From contig NW_026943277.1 of the NCBI RefSeq assembly GCF_024139115.2, forward strand, positions 744,001-808,000: a stretch of DNA of 64,000 nucleotides. The letters run 5' to 3'. Below are positions 41,385-53,156 of this stretch, piece by piece. The position numbers and the translations under genes are program-made. Origin of the DNA: Armigeres subalbatus. Its lineage: Eukaryota; Arthropoda; Insecta; Diptera; Culicidae. Each line of letters starts with the position of its first letter. Positions within the stretch are counted from its first letter, which is position 1. The notes beneath the pieces were generated by a model that saw only the letters and a list, made by a program, of their open reading frames with translations, had not been told where the DNA came from and did no database searches.

Positions 41385-42185
41385 GGTACGCGAAGTACCA
41401 ATGGTACGCTTTATCCAGCATTTGCCGTGCCACGTAAAAGCTTCGTATTGCGCTTCGATGCGGCTTACGATTTTATCTGGAACTCCCTCGCGTCTTAGGG
41501 CGCCTCACTGATTTTCGTGGTTCAGACAATCGAATGCTTTTTCGTAGTCAATAATGTACCAGGTAGAGGGATTCTTGGAATTCGTTGATTTGCTACAGAA
41601 CTATTCGAAACGTGACAGTATCAATATAGTCCAGCTTCGAGCATCTCTGCTGAAATGCTGATCGACCTCGGGAGCTTTGTTGGATTTTATGCTTTGGATG
41701 GTTGCTTCAATCTCCTGAAATGAGGGAGCTTCGGAGTCTTACCTTGGCTTCCTCGGATTCATCCTTGCTCCACTCAAGCGTCGTGAGATATCGTAGAGGA
41801 GGCGAATATCGCCAGTTGTTGCAGCTTTCTCCTCTTCGTCGGCCAGGGAGTGCACCCACGCTCGCTTGTCCCGTCTGCAGCAGCGTTTAACCTCCTTCTT
41901 TAGAGCCGAATACCGTTGACGGGACTTGTACTTGGCTGCTCAGGTTCTTGTCCGCTCTATCGCGGCCTTTGCTTCTCTACGGTCCTCGATTTTTCGCCAG
42001 GTTGCATCCGCAATCCACTACTTCCGCTGAGTGCGCAGGTCACCCAGGTTGTTCTCGCTTGTTTCGATAAAGGCATTCTTGATGGCCGCCCACTGCTCTT
42101 CTACGCTGGCACCTTCCGCAACATCCGCAGCCCAAGTTCCAAGTTCTTCAATGAACGATCTCTTCACAGCTGGATCTTCTAGGCG
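41385..42185 (-). pseudogene. RTE-like LINE, linker and RT N-terminal fragment
   Basis: Minus strand, several frames: EELGTWAADVAEGASVEEQW, QRYSALKKEVKRCCRRDKRA, LADEEEKAATTGDIRLLYDI, SNKAP, then YEKAFDCLNHEN with the first catalytic Asp replaced in context, GALRREGVPDKIVSRIEAQY and EAFTWHGKCW. It stops just where the fragment at 3385-4385 begins in the protein, so both are likely from one family. Many stops. Confidence 0.75.
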
Positions 42186-42339
42186 GCATGTGTTGATATT
42201 TATCGATTAGAAATTTTCTTGATTTTTTATGGGCATAAAAGTTTTAACGTATTAATCTCGTGTTATACGAATGAAGAAAAATGATAACTAGGCTAAGAAA
42301 CCTCGCAGGTAATAATTGTGGAAGTGCTGAATGAACACT

Positions 42340-42475
42340 AAACTATTGTTTTATTCCGCGAAATGGTAATTTGGCGAAAAAGTACAATCAGCCAAATGCC
42401 CAATTTTATTCCGCGAAATTTTCAACCGCGACAATGAGTTCCGTGAAAATGGTGTTCGGCGAAATGTTATACAAT
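42340..42475. repeat. ATTCCGCGAAATG-type minisatellite
   Basis: Four to five copies of a unit like TTTTATTCCGCGAAAT / TTTGGCGAAAA, similar in style to the ATGCCAAATG repeat at the left edge of the window. Confidence 0.55.
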
Positions 42476-42599
42476 CTCCATCGGCCACATAAGAGTTTAA
42501 TTGATCCTGTTCAGGACTGTTACCTGTTACTGTCAGGACTCAGAATGCAAAACACGTAGGTTCCTCACTACGAATTTCAATTTATTATTACTAACTACC

Positions 42600-42935
42600 T
42601 GCTCACAATGAATCGTTGTGTCTGTTTAGGCCGACCGGCATGGATAGCAGGTTGGGGAGCTCAAACGGGCAGCAGTGCGCAAGGCTGGCGAGGGGTTCTG
42701 GGGTCGATCGGGTTCTTGTGATCAAATCGGGCGCCTTTATTTTTCCAGGCCCGAGGTACTGCTAGTGGTGGTGGCGTACTAGCGTCGTTGGCAAGGACGC
42801 CGATATTTTTACAGGCGCGAGGGACGGCTAGTGTGGGTGCGACGTACTAGCGCCGATGTAAGACTCTTGTCGATAGGATGCTAGGAGGACGGGCTAGATG
42901 GATATGTCACCCCTGTCGCATGCCACTAAAAAGTT
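42600..42935. repeat. GC-rich repeat with two ~80-bp units
   Basis: TTTTTCCAGGCCCGAGGTAC and TTTTTACAGGCGCGAGGGAC begin two units ending in GTACTAGCG. Composition differs sharply from the AT-rich flanks. Not recognised; could be part of an LTR or LINE UTR. Confidence 0.45.
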
Positions 42936-42944
42936 TAAAATATT

Positions 42945-43085
42945 TTTTTTTTATAGAGATATAGGTTGTTTAAAATATACGCGTGCTGTAGTTTTTATGG
43001 GAATCAGCTCTTATTTTTATTTTTATGGGAATCGAACTTTGAGAGCCTAACTTGTTAGCCACTCGGATATTTCCGCTTCTTGATG
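42945..43085 (-). mobile_element. tRNA-Ser/Leu-like SINE candidate
   Basis: Minus strand: GCGGAAATATCCGAGTGGCTA contains a tRNA-like 5' end and A box, AGTTCGATTCCC is a B box, and the copy ends in TCTCTATAAAAAAAAAATAT. Spacing between boxes is about 25 bases. Confidence 0.55.
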
Positions 43086-43825
43086 TCGTTTCGATCAAGG
43101 TGTAACCGGTTAAGCGTTTTGATGATTCGATAATTCTTCATCAGGCTAAATGATAGCCTAAATTTACGTGACACGGAAACTCCTTCAAGACGGAATCGTT
43201 TGAGACTTAGTATGCTGTACACAGCAAAAAAAATTTTGTATTATTACATCGGATTCGATGCACATCATCGCCGTCGTAAATCTTATGTATTATTACATCT
43301 GTTTTGTGTTACAAAAAGTGACGTAATTGGCATTTCGTTGCCAAAATAAAACGGTGTAAGACGTAGTATGTTCGACGTAATGAACAAAACGACGTAAAAA
43401 CTAGCCAGCAGAAACCTCGCTTTCGGCAGCTGGGTTAGAGGTGTTCGAGAATTTTCTTTCATGCTTTCAATAAACATTTGCAAAAAAAAAATTATAAATT
43501 GTTATTTATCATACATTTGTGCAAATCGATATTTAATATTACAACAAATTTTGGATTTTTGTTTCACCTAACATTTTAAAATAAAGAATTTTGTAAGTAA
43601 TAAAAGTATCAAACATGGCAATACTTTGTTTTTTTTTCTTATTTTTTATTCTTAGATTTTCAGTTTTTCAGGCTGATGGATTAGTGTTTTAAAATTTTCG
43701 AATTTTAAGGTTTTCTGTGCGCTGATATTTTTTTTGGTCAGCAGCAACAGCGTGGATCGCGTGGACTCATTTTATACATTGAACTTTTTTTTGTCAATAA
43801 TGTGATGTACTGTACTTAACGAAGA

Positions 43826-46590
43826 ATTCCTCCGGAAATTTATCCAAAAAGGGAAATTCCTTCGGCAATTCTTCCAGCAGTTACTCCCAAAATTCCTCCA
43901 CGAGTTCCTCCGGAAATATCAATAATTTATCCAGGAATTCCTCCAAGAGTTCCCATAGAAAGGGCACCAGAAGGTGCTTCAGAAATAGCTCCAGGAGCTC
44001 TTTCGGAAATAACTTCCAGAACTGCTTCGAAACTGCTTTCGCAAATTCCTCCAGGATTTTTTCGGATATTCCTCCAGAGATTCCTGCAGGAGTACCTACG
44101 GAAATTCCTTCGAAAACTTCTTTAGGTGTGCGTCCAGATATTCCACTAGAAGGACCGTCAGAAATTCCACTACCCGAGCAGCACATTTGTAATAAATGGC
44201 TTTCTGTGGCCTCTAGGTGTCCTTCCAGAAATTCTTCCCATAATTCAACCAGGAGTTCCTTCGAAAAATTCTCCAGCAGTCCCAAAATTCCTGAGAAAAT
44301 GCCTTAAGGACTTCCTCCAGAAATTATTCCATAAGTTCTTCCAGGAACTCGTCCAGGAGCTATTCCGGCAATTTTTTTTTCGGTGGAACTCCTGAAGGAT
44401 TTTTTTTGAGGAACTCCAGGAAGAATTTCCTGAAGTACTCATGGAGGAATTTCAGGAGAAACTCCTGGAGAAGGAACTCCAGGAAGAATTCCTACAGAAA
44501 TTTTCCCTGGAGGAATGTTCGGAGGAATTTTTGTTAGATTTTTTTGGATAAACTTTTGAAGGGATTTGCGGAGTAATTATTGGATTATTGGAGTAATTTC
44601 TGTAGGAATCCCTGGAGGATTTTTTTGGTGGCACTTTTGACGGAATTTTGAGGAATTTCTGGCAGACTTTTCGTTGTAACTCTTGGGGGAAATTCCGGAA
44701 GAAGGTGATTATCTGAATCAAGTCCTGAAGGAGTTCCTGTGTATGCTCCAAGGAACAAGGAATTTCTTGAGAATCCTCCGTAAAATCTCCTGGAGGAATT
44801 CTTAAAGGAATATGTAAAGGAATTTTTGAAGGTGGTTTTGGAACTCCTGGAGGACTATCCGAAGAAATCCCTGAACGAATTTGCGCAAGAATTTCGGGAT
44901 GAATTTCCGGAAGAACTCCAGGAGGTTTTTTTTTCTCGGAAAGGAACTCTAAATTACTCCAGAAGTTTGTTCCTTCGGTAATTCCTCCAGTGGTTCCTCC
45001 GGAAAGTTCAACATGAATTCCTGCGGAAATTCATCCAAAACTTCAACCAGGAATTCCTTCGCAAATTTTTCCGTAAAAAATACCTAGAATTCCTCCGGAA
45101 ATTTATCCTGAACTTCCTACGCGAATTCTTTCAGAAGTTTTCTAGGATAGTCCTCCAGGATTTCCAAAGCCATATTCATCATCTCCCGGAATTTCCCCCA
45201 AGAATTCCTACGAAAAGTCGGCCAGGAGTTCATCCAAAAATCCCCTCAAAATTCCGTCAAAAATATTCCAGAAATTCCTCCAAGGAAAATTTCCTTGAAA
45301 ATCCTTCCCGAAATACCTTCAAGAGTTACTTCGAAAAATCCTCCAAGTGTTTCTCTGGAAATTCCCAAGAGAGTTCCTCTGGAAATTCTTCCAGAAGTTA
45401 CTCCAAAAATTCAAAAGTATCCCCAAAAATATTTTTTTGAGGTCGGAAGAATTTCTGGATTAATTTATTTAGGAGGTATTTCCTCAGGAGTTTTGGAATT
45501 TTCGAAGGAAATCCTAGCTGAATAGTGGGAAGAATTTGTGACCCCTTGAGGGCATTCCTGAGAAACCACTGGAGGAATTACCCAAGGATTCTTTTAGGTA
45601 TCTTAGGAGTAATTTCTGGATGAACTCCTGGAGAAATATCCAAAGGAACTTCCGGAGAAATATCCGGAGGAACTCCTAGTGGAATATCTGGATTCTGCAG
45701 GCACATCTGAAGAAGTTTTCGAAGGAATTTCCGCAGGTACTACTATAGGAATCTCTAGAGGAATTTCCGGAAAAAAAACTGGAAGGAATTGCGATAGCAG
45801 TTTTGGAAGTAATTTCCGGAACAACTCCTGGGGAAATTTCTGAAGGAACTTCTGGCGCCTTTTCTATGGGAACTGTTGGAAGATTTCCTGGATGAATTAC
45901 CGAAGGGACGTTTGGAGGAATTTCCGAAAGAATTTCTGAAGTAACTCTTGGAGGAATTTTGAAAAGATCGCCTGGAAGAATTTATTTCCTCCTCCAAATC
46001 ATCCAGAAGTTCACTGGGAAAGACCTTCAGGAGTTCCTCATGAAATTAAAAAAAAAAAACTTCAAAAATCTCACGCAAATTCCTCCATGAATTCATGCAG
46101 AGGATTCTCTAGAAGTATAAGAAAATCCTTTAAGAGTTCTTTCAGAAATTCCTCTCGAAATTCCTTTAGGAGATACTTCGGAAATTTTAACTAACTTTTT
46201 CATAGCTACCCCGAAGCAGCTCTTGGAAGAATTTTTGGAGGAACTCCTGGGGAATTTCGAGATAAATTTCAGGAAGAACTCATGGCGGACTTAATAAGAA
46301 CTTTTAGGAGATTTCAGGAATCCTGAATAAACATCCAAAGGATTCGGAGGAATTTCCGAAGGAACTCCTGGAAGAACTACCGAAGGAACTCTGAAGTAGT
46401 AATTTCCAATGACACTTCTGGAAGAACTTTAAGGAGAATATCTGGAAGAACTTCTGAAAGAATTTTCAAAAAAAAAACTCCTTGAAGAATTTGCGAAAGC
46501 ATTTTCAAAGAAACTCCTGGAGTTCAGTTCAGTAGTTATTTCCAGAAGAACTCCTAGAGCATTTTCGTAAGTAATTCCGGGAAAAAAATA
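43826..46590. repeat. Large GGAATTCCTCC-type minisatellite, alternating polarity
   Basis: Units of about 20-30 bp such as GGAATTTCCGAAGGAACTCC. Polarity of the consensus flips between blocks: CT-rich at about 43826-44385, GA-rich 44390-44935, CT-rich 44940-45425, GA-rich 45430-45975, CT-rich 45990-46200, GA-rich 46210-46590. Neighbouring blocks can pair as large imperfect hairpins. All frames here are repeat shadows. Confidence 0.85.
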
Positions 46591-46599
46591 ACATTTATG

Positions 46600-47760
46600 A
46601 ATTTGAAAATATCAAAAATGTGAGAACTAAAAAATATTGTTATTTTGAAATTTCAAAGTTTTATTTTTAATTTAAATTTTTAAATTCTTAAATTTTTTAA
46701 ACTTCTAAATTTTTAAATTTTAAAATTTTTCAATTTTTAAATTTTAAAACTTTTCTATTTTTAAATTTTAAAATGGTAAATTTTTTAATTTTTTTAATTT
46801 TTTAAAATTCTAAATTTTTAAATTTTTAAATTTTTAAATTCTTAAATTTTTAAATTTTTAAATTTTTAAATCAATTTAAAAATTTAAAAATTTAAAAATT
46901 TGAAAATTTTGAAATTTTACTATTTTTAAATTTTTATATTTTCAAATTTTCAAATTCTTAAATTTTTGAATTTTCATATTTAAAAGTCCTTATTTTAAGA
47001 TTTTTAAACTCAGAAATTTTATTTTTTTTTTTTAATTTTTAAGTTTTAAAGTTTATTTTTTTTTAATTTTTCAATCTTAATTTTAATTTCTACATTTTTA
47101 AATTTCTCAATATGAAATTTTGGAACATGATCTTATTTTTTAAATTTTTTTAATATTTTTTTTAATTTTTAAAGATTAAAATTTTTAAGTTTTAAAAGTC
47201 TTAAGCTTTTTAAGTTTCAAGTTCTGAAGTTTTTAAATTTTTAACTTTCATATTTCTAAATCGATCAATTTTTAAATTTTTCAAGGTTTTTATTGTTAAA
47301 TTTGGATTTAAATTTCAGAAATCTAAATTTTGAAATTTTTTAATCCAAAAATTTAAAAAAAAATCTGATTTTAAAATTTAAAATTTATTAGATTTTTTAA
47401 TTTTCATACTTAAGATAAATAAAGTTTTCAATATTGGAATCATGGATATTTTTATTTTTTCCAATTTTTCAGTTTTATAATCTTAAATTTTGCAACTTTA
47501 TAATTCAAATTACCAAATTTGAATTTTTTTGTAATTTTTAAATTTTTGAATGTTTATATTTTTAATCTTTTAAATTTTTAAACATTCAAATTTTTAGATT
47601 TTCAAATTTTTAAATGTTGAAGTTTTTAATTTATAGATTTTTTTAAATTTAGTTATATCTTAATTTTTAAATTTTCGTATTTTAAAATCTTTGCTTCGAA
47701 ACTTTCAAAATTTTCAATCTTTAGTTTCCTATTTTTTTTTCTTATATTAACTTTCAAGCC
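46600..47760. repeat. (AAATTTTT)n low-complexity tract
   Basis: Over 1.1 kb of nearly pure A/T made of AAATTTTTAAATTTTT variants. Confidence 0.9.
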
Positions 47761-48240
47761 CATATTAAATTTTGATACATTTTCAAATACGATTTTGTCA
47801 CGTTCTTATTTTGATTTTAGGTTCAATTTTTTTCTAAATATGAACACATATTTTATATAATTTTATAGATAGTAATTCAATAATATGAATGAAACATTTG
47901 TAATTCATAATAACACTGCCAAAAATATGTATATAAGATATATGTGTCGCCGTCATAATTTTTTGCAATAGCTCCACCCTAATATAATCGATATAGCACC
48001 ACACATAAATTAAATAATTGCTAATTCGAGACCACACATAAAGTTTATTTGGGTATATACTTTATTAGTAGTTCGCGTGGAGAATGGTTATGTGTGCGCT
48101 AATATACATCATAAGTTAAATCTATGGATTTTTGCCAATAAATATGTGTGGATTTTAGTAGTGAATATATTCATTTTCCATTTTTTCAATACCAGCCCTG
48201 AGATGTAATGTTTATCAGAAGTGAGCGAAACAGCCCTCTC

Positions 48241-48740
48241 TATCAGAATGTCCTTTATTTAAAATAAATACCTTTTGCAGTATTTTTGTCAACTATTCTC
48301 GTTTCTCCCTGGCTTGTTAGTCTTTTTAGTTTGCTGGCGTTCTTCCATATTTCGAAGCTTCTCGATGCATTGAAGTATACGAGGACGTGTTTATGTCTGT
48401 GAAAAATCAAATTGCACTCAATTATCCGATAAATGCTTTGTGAATACAATTGTTCAAACTTACCTGCAAATTTTCATGTTCGTCCAATGCCGTTTTGCTG
48501 CCGGTTTTAACTTTGCTGATTGATGATTCTGTTTCCTCCGCTGAGCCACAAAACGGGTAATCCTTCTCGTCGTTTACGCTTCTGGAAAATTTTATGCATT
48601 TTGATACCGGCTGGGTAGAAATCAAAACACTAAATTTACCTGTCAAAACATTCTTTTCTGCTATTACGGGTATAAAATCGAACAGCACACTTTACGTTTT
48701 GCAGTTTTCCGATAGATAGGATATTATTATAACCAATCAT
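48241..48740 (-). CDS. Spliced three-exon gene of unknown function
   Basis: Minus strand. Exon 1 48740-48640 starts with ATG preceded in frame by TGA; intron 1 is 58 bases (GTAAAT...TTCCAG, 48639-48582); exon 2 48581-48464; intron 2 is 67 bases (GTAAGT...TTTTTCACAG, 48463-48397); exon 3 from 48396. Both introns have insect-typical length and signals. The spliced frame starts MIGYNNILSIGKLQNVKCAV, passes YTRNSRKECFDR and DYPFCGSAEETESS, and reaches TAA two codons into exon 3 (74 residues). The same frame after that TAA continues RPRILQCIEKLRNMEERQQ in a charged, helix-like stretch to a second stop, so the TAA may be a mutation. AATAAA follows at about 48262-48257. No domain recognised; the Cys spacing faintly recalls a THAP finger. 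Promoter-proximal AATCGATG lies at about 48770. It could be a transposon gene of the 43220-49147 element or a host gene. Confidence 0.5.
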
Positions 48741-49149
48741 TCACTAAATTAATAATATTTATAAGAACGGCATCGATTTTGATGCGAGCAAAATGAACCG
48801 AAAAATAATTGGGCGGCTAGTTCTGTTGACGCGCTGGCAGCATGTTTTTTTTTATTTGATATTACCGATAACGGTGTAACATTACGTTGATTTTGAGCTG
48901 ATATTAAGTTTTATTGTCGGCAATTATTATGTGCCCATTTTGGATGTATTCAAATACTGAATTAGGCAGGTAATTTCACGTCGGGTCCACGTAACCGAAA
49001 AATGATTTTTAACATTTATGTATTACAACGAGGAATGTAGTAAAGCATGGATCTGACGTAAAAGTACGTTAAATACCTTATTACATCAAATTTGAGGGTA
49101 CGTTTCACGATGTTACGTCCCCGCATATTAATATTTTTTTTGCTGTGTA

Positions 49150-50380
49150 TGCATACAAAGATTTCTCGCCGAAATGTCCGAAAATCATTGAAATATACAC
49201 AGTAAAAAATATTGAAAATTACACGCTATGGAAATATTGGTGTTTAAAAGTCTTTAATTTTTCATCCAACTTTTTCTTGCACGCACTATTGAATACAAGC
49301 TCCATAGTAATGACGGCCTGTAAATTTAAAAAGTGATGAAAGAACGAGTGGAATCGAATGGAGCCTTTTTGTTACATCATATATGCTGTAACATTTTTAT
49401 ATAATACATAAAAGTATTGCAGTATTGCTGTTGATTGCAAGCAATGTCTAGCAAAATTTTCTGCCAGTGTTTAAATAAAGAAGACGTAATTTTTCAATAC
49501 ATGGTATTAATGAAGCACCTGACGATTTTTTCATAGTCATTTCCATGCAAGCTCCAAAAGGCGTAAAATTATATTTTAAATGTCTGAAACTAATTAACTA
49601 AACGTTTAATGTTTATATTTTTTCTCTTACTATGGTGACGCAACAATTCAGGAGTTTAGACTATGATACACTTAACCACAATGACAATAATTTTTGCATA
49701 AGGATTAGCCTAATATCCATGTTTACAATCACACACGGTTTTTTAGGATGAGTCATCATTCGTGAGAGTGTCCCATTACATAACACTTAACACGCTTTAC
49801 ATTCTGTCACAGCCCTGCTAAGCGTCCTCGACATGCGCTCTTAAAATCCCATTTGTCCACAAGAAATAATTATCAATTCTAAATGCAACCATTAGATTGT
49901 TGTTTGGCATTGACTTCAATTTTCCTCGGCTTATCAGTAGGACTCGATGCAGAAGGTTCTGTATGGGCAAAGAGTGGCATACTAAACATGATCAAGAAAC
50001 CGCACCACAGACAGGTCCTGAAACAGCACATTCACCTATAATGAGTTTTCTCGGATTCTCCATCAGTCCACCCTTGCGAGAAGCTTGAACCAGTCTACAA
50101 TGTGCAATCCAAACAGAACCGTTTTCTAGAAGAAGCACGTTGCACTCCTGCCGAACGACCTCAAGTCAGCCAGATGCCGCCGATCGTACACCTACCTACA
50201 TGTCTGTCATCGATCGGCGAAGTAATTTCGTTGCCATAAAGTAAAAGTCATTCGAAGAAACACCGAAAAGTGGCTGAGCACAGACAACCGCCAGCGCAAA
50301 CCAGGTATCAGTGCTTCCATTAAGCAAAAACGTCGATCATCCGCCGAAGAGAAAAACGGCCCGAAGAGGCGCGCGATCGC
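49150..50380. other. AT-rich, then more balanced DNA
   Basis: To about 49830 AT-rich without features. From about 49900 base composition becomes balanced and no repeat motif is seen; this leads into the candidate promoter at 50384. Confidence 0.4.
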
Positions 50381-50381
50381 G

Positions 50382-50417
50382 TCAGTCTCCAACTAACCGC
50401 CAGTGAGTGAGCACGTG
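50382..50417 (+). promoter_or_regulatory. Candidate core promoter: initiator plus DPE
   Basis: TCAGTC gives a start A at 50384. GCACGTG occupies +28 to +34 (50411-50417), differing from the DPE consensus RGWCGTG at one base. No TATA box is near. A GAGAGTGCGCGCGCGCG tract follows. The sequence is not part of any recognised repeat, so this may be the start of a host gene reading rightward. Confidence 0.45.
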
Positions 50418-51345
50418 CTTCTACGCCTTGCGTTCGCGAGTTTGCGAGAGTGCGCGCGCGCGTATTACGATCAATCCTCCGTACACGCGATACGAAAGGT
50501 TGGTCAATCCGTTCCAAAAAGCTGATCGAGTGATTCCTCGAAACGGCTTCAATAAGCTTTTTGATTGCAGCACCCACCCAACTGAAGTGTGTATGTGGAA
50601 AGCAAGGAAAAACACGGCAGGCTGAAGATGCGAATGCAACGTGATGCATAATGCTTTATATACTTGAATGCGTCACGCATTGTGAGTGCGTTTTGAAAAT
50701 GCGCCGTCGAATGTCGCCATAGTTTTTTTGTGACATGTGATACTTGGCTGGACTTTGGAAATCATTTCTCACTGAAAAGCTGATACCATTTCATAGTTCT
50801 GGTTGTGCTAGTTTCATTTGGATTTAGTAATTTCCACCCACAGCCTCGTTTCGTGCCAATAACTGTATCGCATGGGCAAATGCTCAAGTAGTGCAAATTA
50901 ACGACTCTGCTCGAGGAAGTGAAAGAAATTTAATTATATCTACCAGGAAGTTATCCAACCTTAAACGTGAGAAAATACATACGTGAGCTTATTTCCAACA
51001 GTGCAATTCCTTCCTTCTCCGGAAAACATCAGTGAAAGAAGAAGAAAAAGAAGAAGCTCGTGACCCGTCAATCCAAAACACTTTCCGATCTACTGATAAC
51101 CAAATCAATCCATCTATTTTCTTCCGTGTCTCTAAGTAGCCTCGCGTTGTTACTTCGCTCAATATAAACATCAAACCGTCTACCATCGTTGCGATCGTTG
51201 CAGAACGAGGGTTATGCGGTGCCGCCAAGCAGCAACCTCTGCAGTGCATCCAAATGCGTTTTTCTATCGTGTACAGACATTTATGGGTTGCTTTGAAAGT
51301 TGCCCATAGGTGACGACTAACACCCGTCTTTCTCCTTATTCTACA
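50384..51345 (+). other. Candidate 5' UTR region and first intron
   Basis: Balanced composition, no long frame. Possible donors include ATT/GTGAGT (50680) and AAC/GTGAGA (50968). An intron would end at the acceptor CTCCTTATTCTACAG (to 51345). Confidence 0.3.
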
Positions 51346-51488
51346 GTCCTCTTGGGAAAGACGTTTTGAAGCAATAGAGAAGGAGAGTGTATGCACCATT
51401 TACAACTTTAGTGAAATATAGGCTCGCCAGACGACGACGACAACGGGCAGCGAGAGAGAACCCCTGCTTTGATGCATATTATTGCAAA
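51346..51488 (+). other. Candidate internal non-coding exon
   Basis: The pyrimidine-rich acceptor CTTTCTCCTTATTCTACAG precedes it and GTGAGTAAC follows at 51489. The 143 bases contain stops in all three frames, so it would be 5' UTR. Later exons would lie beyond the window. Confidence 0.35.
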
Positions 51489-51489
51489 C

Positions 51490-52340
51490 GTGAGTAACTT
51501 TTCCCTGTACCTATATGATAAATGAAGTGTGTGCTTTTTCCTTTCGCTTTGGTGCCGTGGCACGATTTGTAATTTATTTGAGTGTAAATAATTGTTGGTC
51601 ACGAGATTGCAACTTTGTTACCTTTTCTCGTAAGCAGCGATGTAGGTACCGAAAGAATATAGAAGTGCTTGCACGGACAAAGACTTTTTTTTGGCAATTG
51701 ATTATTGGACATCATTAGACAAATTCTTTTCTAACTATGTGCATTGTGCATTTCCGAGAGAACAAAACGACTTGCTTAAAATATTATAAAAATATGATTT
51801 TCTCTAATGGTTTTCGAAGCTGCAAACCCATGCCTACAAATATGATGTCCATAAGTTAGATTTAGTTTACGTTATTTAAATGAAATAGTAAAACTTGAGT
51901 TGTTGTTCCAAAATTAAAAACGATTAAATTTCTTTCTATTGAAGGAAAAGTTGAATTAAGACGTTTAGAAAATCAATTCGTTTTCGAATCAAATTCACTT
52001 GAATCGTAAAGCAAAGTGAAGCTTCCAACAGAACCATAGCATAATGGTTTTAATGCTTCACATGCTTGAATGGTATTCTCATGAACCCTAGCGCATCCAA
52101 GTATATGAACTCTTAAGTAAGCAGATCTCAAACATAATGGTTCTGAACTTGTTTCAAAAAAGTCACAACTAATTTAATCTCACAGAGCGAGATGCCTAAG
52201 TTGGTAGTCTCATGGGTATTTTCCTACACTTCTTGAATTTCTCGTACACGGAACGAAAAGGCTATATGATCACTCTAAACACGACCTCAAGGGCCGGTTC
52301 GACGAATGGAGATGATGTCTGTCTGTGTATATTAAACCTC
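51490..52340. other. No recognisable feature
   Basis: AT-rich; could be intron of the candidate gene starting at 50384. Confidence 0.4.
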
Positions 52341-52869
52341 TTCATGATTTCGTAAAGTTTCAAAAACTTAACCGGTCAGCCCAAAATCAAAATTCTTATG
52401 CTAAAATAAGCCTCCTGTCAAATTTTCAGCAAATTCGGATAATATTTCGAGGTGCTTAAGTCGATTTAGTGTTTTTGGGCTATTTTCAATTTTGAAAAAA
52501 TTCTAACAAGAGATATAAACGCTAAAAAATCATCGCAACAACCTCCTAACGGAAGCTTTTTGTGTGCTCTACAAGTTTTGACGTTTTGACCATGTTAATG
52601 CGATTTTCAAGTTTTAAAGTGCTTAAAAACATTGTTTCCCCTAAATGCCGTTGTTCTTCATGAATTTAGTACAAATCATTGCTAATTTATTATATTATTA
52701 TTCTCATTTTTTCCCTGGCTATTTGAGTAATATAATTGCCAATGTGCGATTTACCGTTAAGTTTTTAAAAATCAGAAGCTGAACAGTTGTCATAAATTCA
52801 CACGTTGGGATTACTTCAAACAAGTTGATCGAACAAATAAGCTTTGGTTTTCGATGATATTTGATGCTT

Positions 52870-53045
52870 ACAACCAAGATGAACACAGTACTAGGTGCTC
52901 CAATCTGCCAAGATTGTGGAAGATTAGAAGGCGGGGGTGAAAAATTCATTTTTAGTGCAAAACGACAACAAACCGGCTGGCTCTCCCATACTAAAATCCA
53001 AGATGGCTGAATCGTGAATTTGGCAGATTGGAACAAATATGTCTG
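52870..53045 (+). mobile_element. CCAATCTGCCAA MITE, copy 1
   Basis: CCAAGATGAACACAGTACTA then CTCCAATCTGCCAAG at the left, and GGCAGATTGGAAC at the right, form inverted ends. Nearly identical to copy 2 at 53157-53341 in reverse. Confidence 0.75.
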
Positions 53046-53156
53046 TCGGTATGCTTTTACCATACAATGCATCGTAGTAACATGTGAAATTGCTGAATTT
53101 GCTGAAAATTTGACAGGATGCCAATTTTAGCATAAGAATTGTGATTTTGGGCTGAC

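Larger units (their letters stand above)
43220..49147. mobile_element. Candidate 5.9-kb TA-flanked DNA transposon
   Basis: CACAGCAAAAAAAATTTTG starts at 43220 and the right end, read inward from 49147, is CACAGCAAAAAAAATATT; TA flanks both (43218-43219, 49148-49149). In the terminal 300-400 bp on both sides many GACGTAA / TTACATC / TTACGTC words recur, as expected for subterminal transposase-binding repeats. The interior holds a minisatellite block, an AT-rich tract and a three-exon gene reading inward from the right end. No standard transposase motif was recognised, so membership of the interior is inference. Confidence 0.6.

Noticed and set aside
43881..44285. 134-codon minus-strand frame rich in Glu, Leu and Phe
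   Set aside because: Translation of the GGAATTCC minisatellite; periodic and without a domain.
50320..50649. 109-codon minus-strand frame across the candidate promoter
   Set aside because: No domain, no splice context, and overlapping frames on both strands suggest it is open only because of GC-richer composition.
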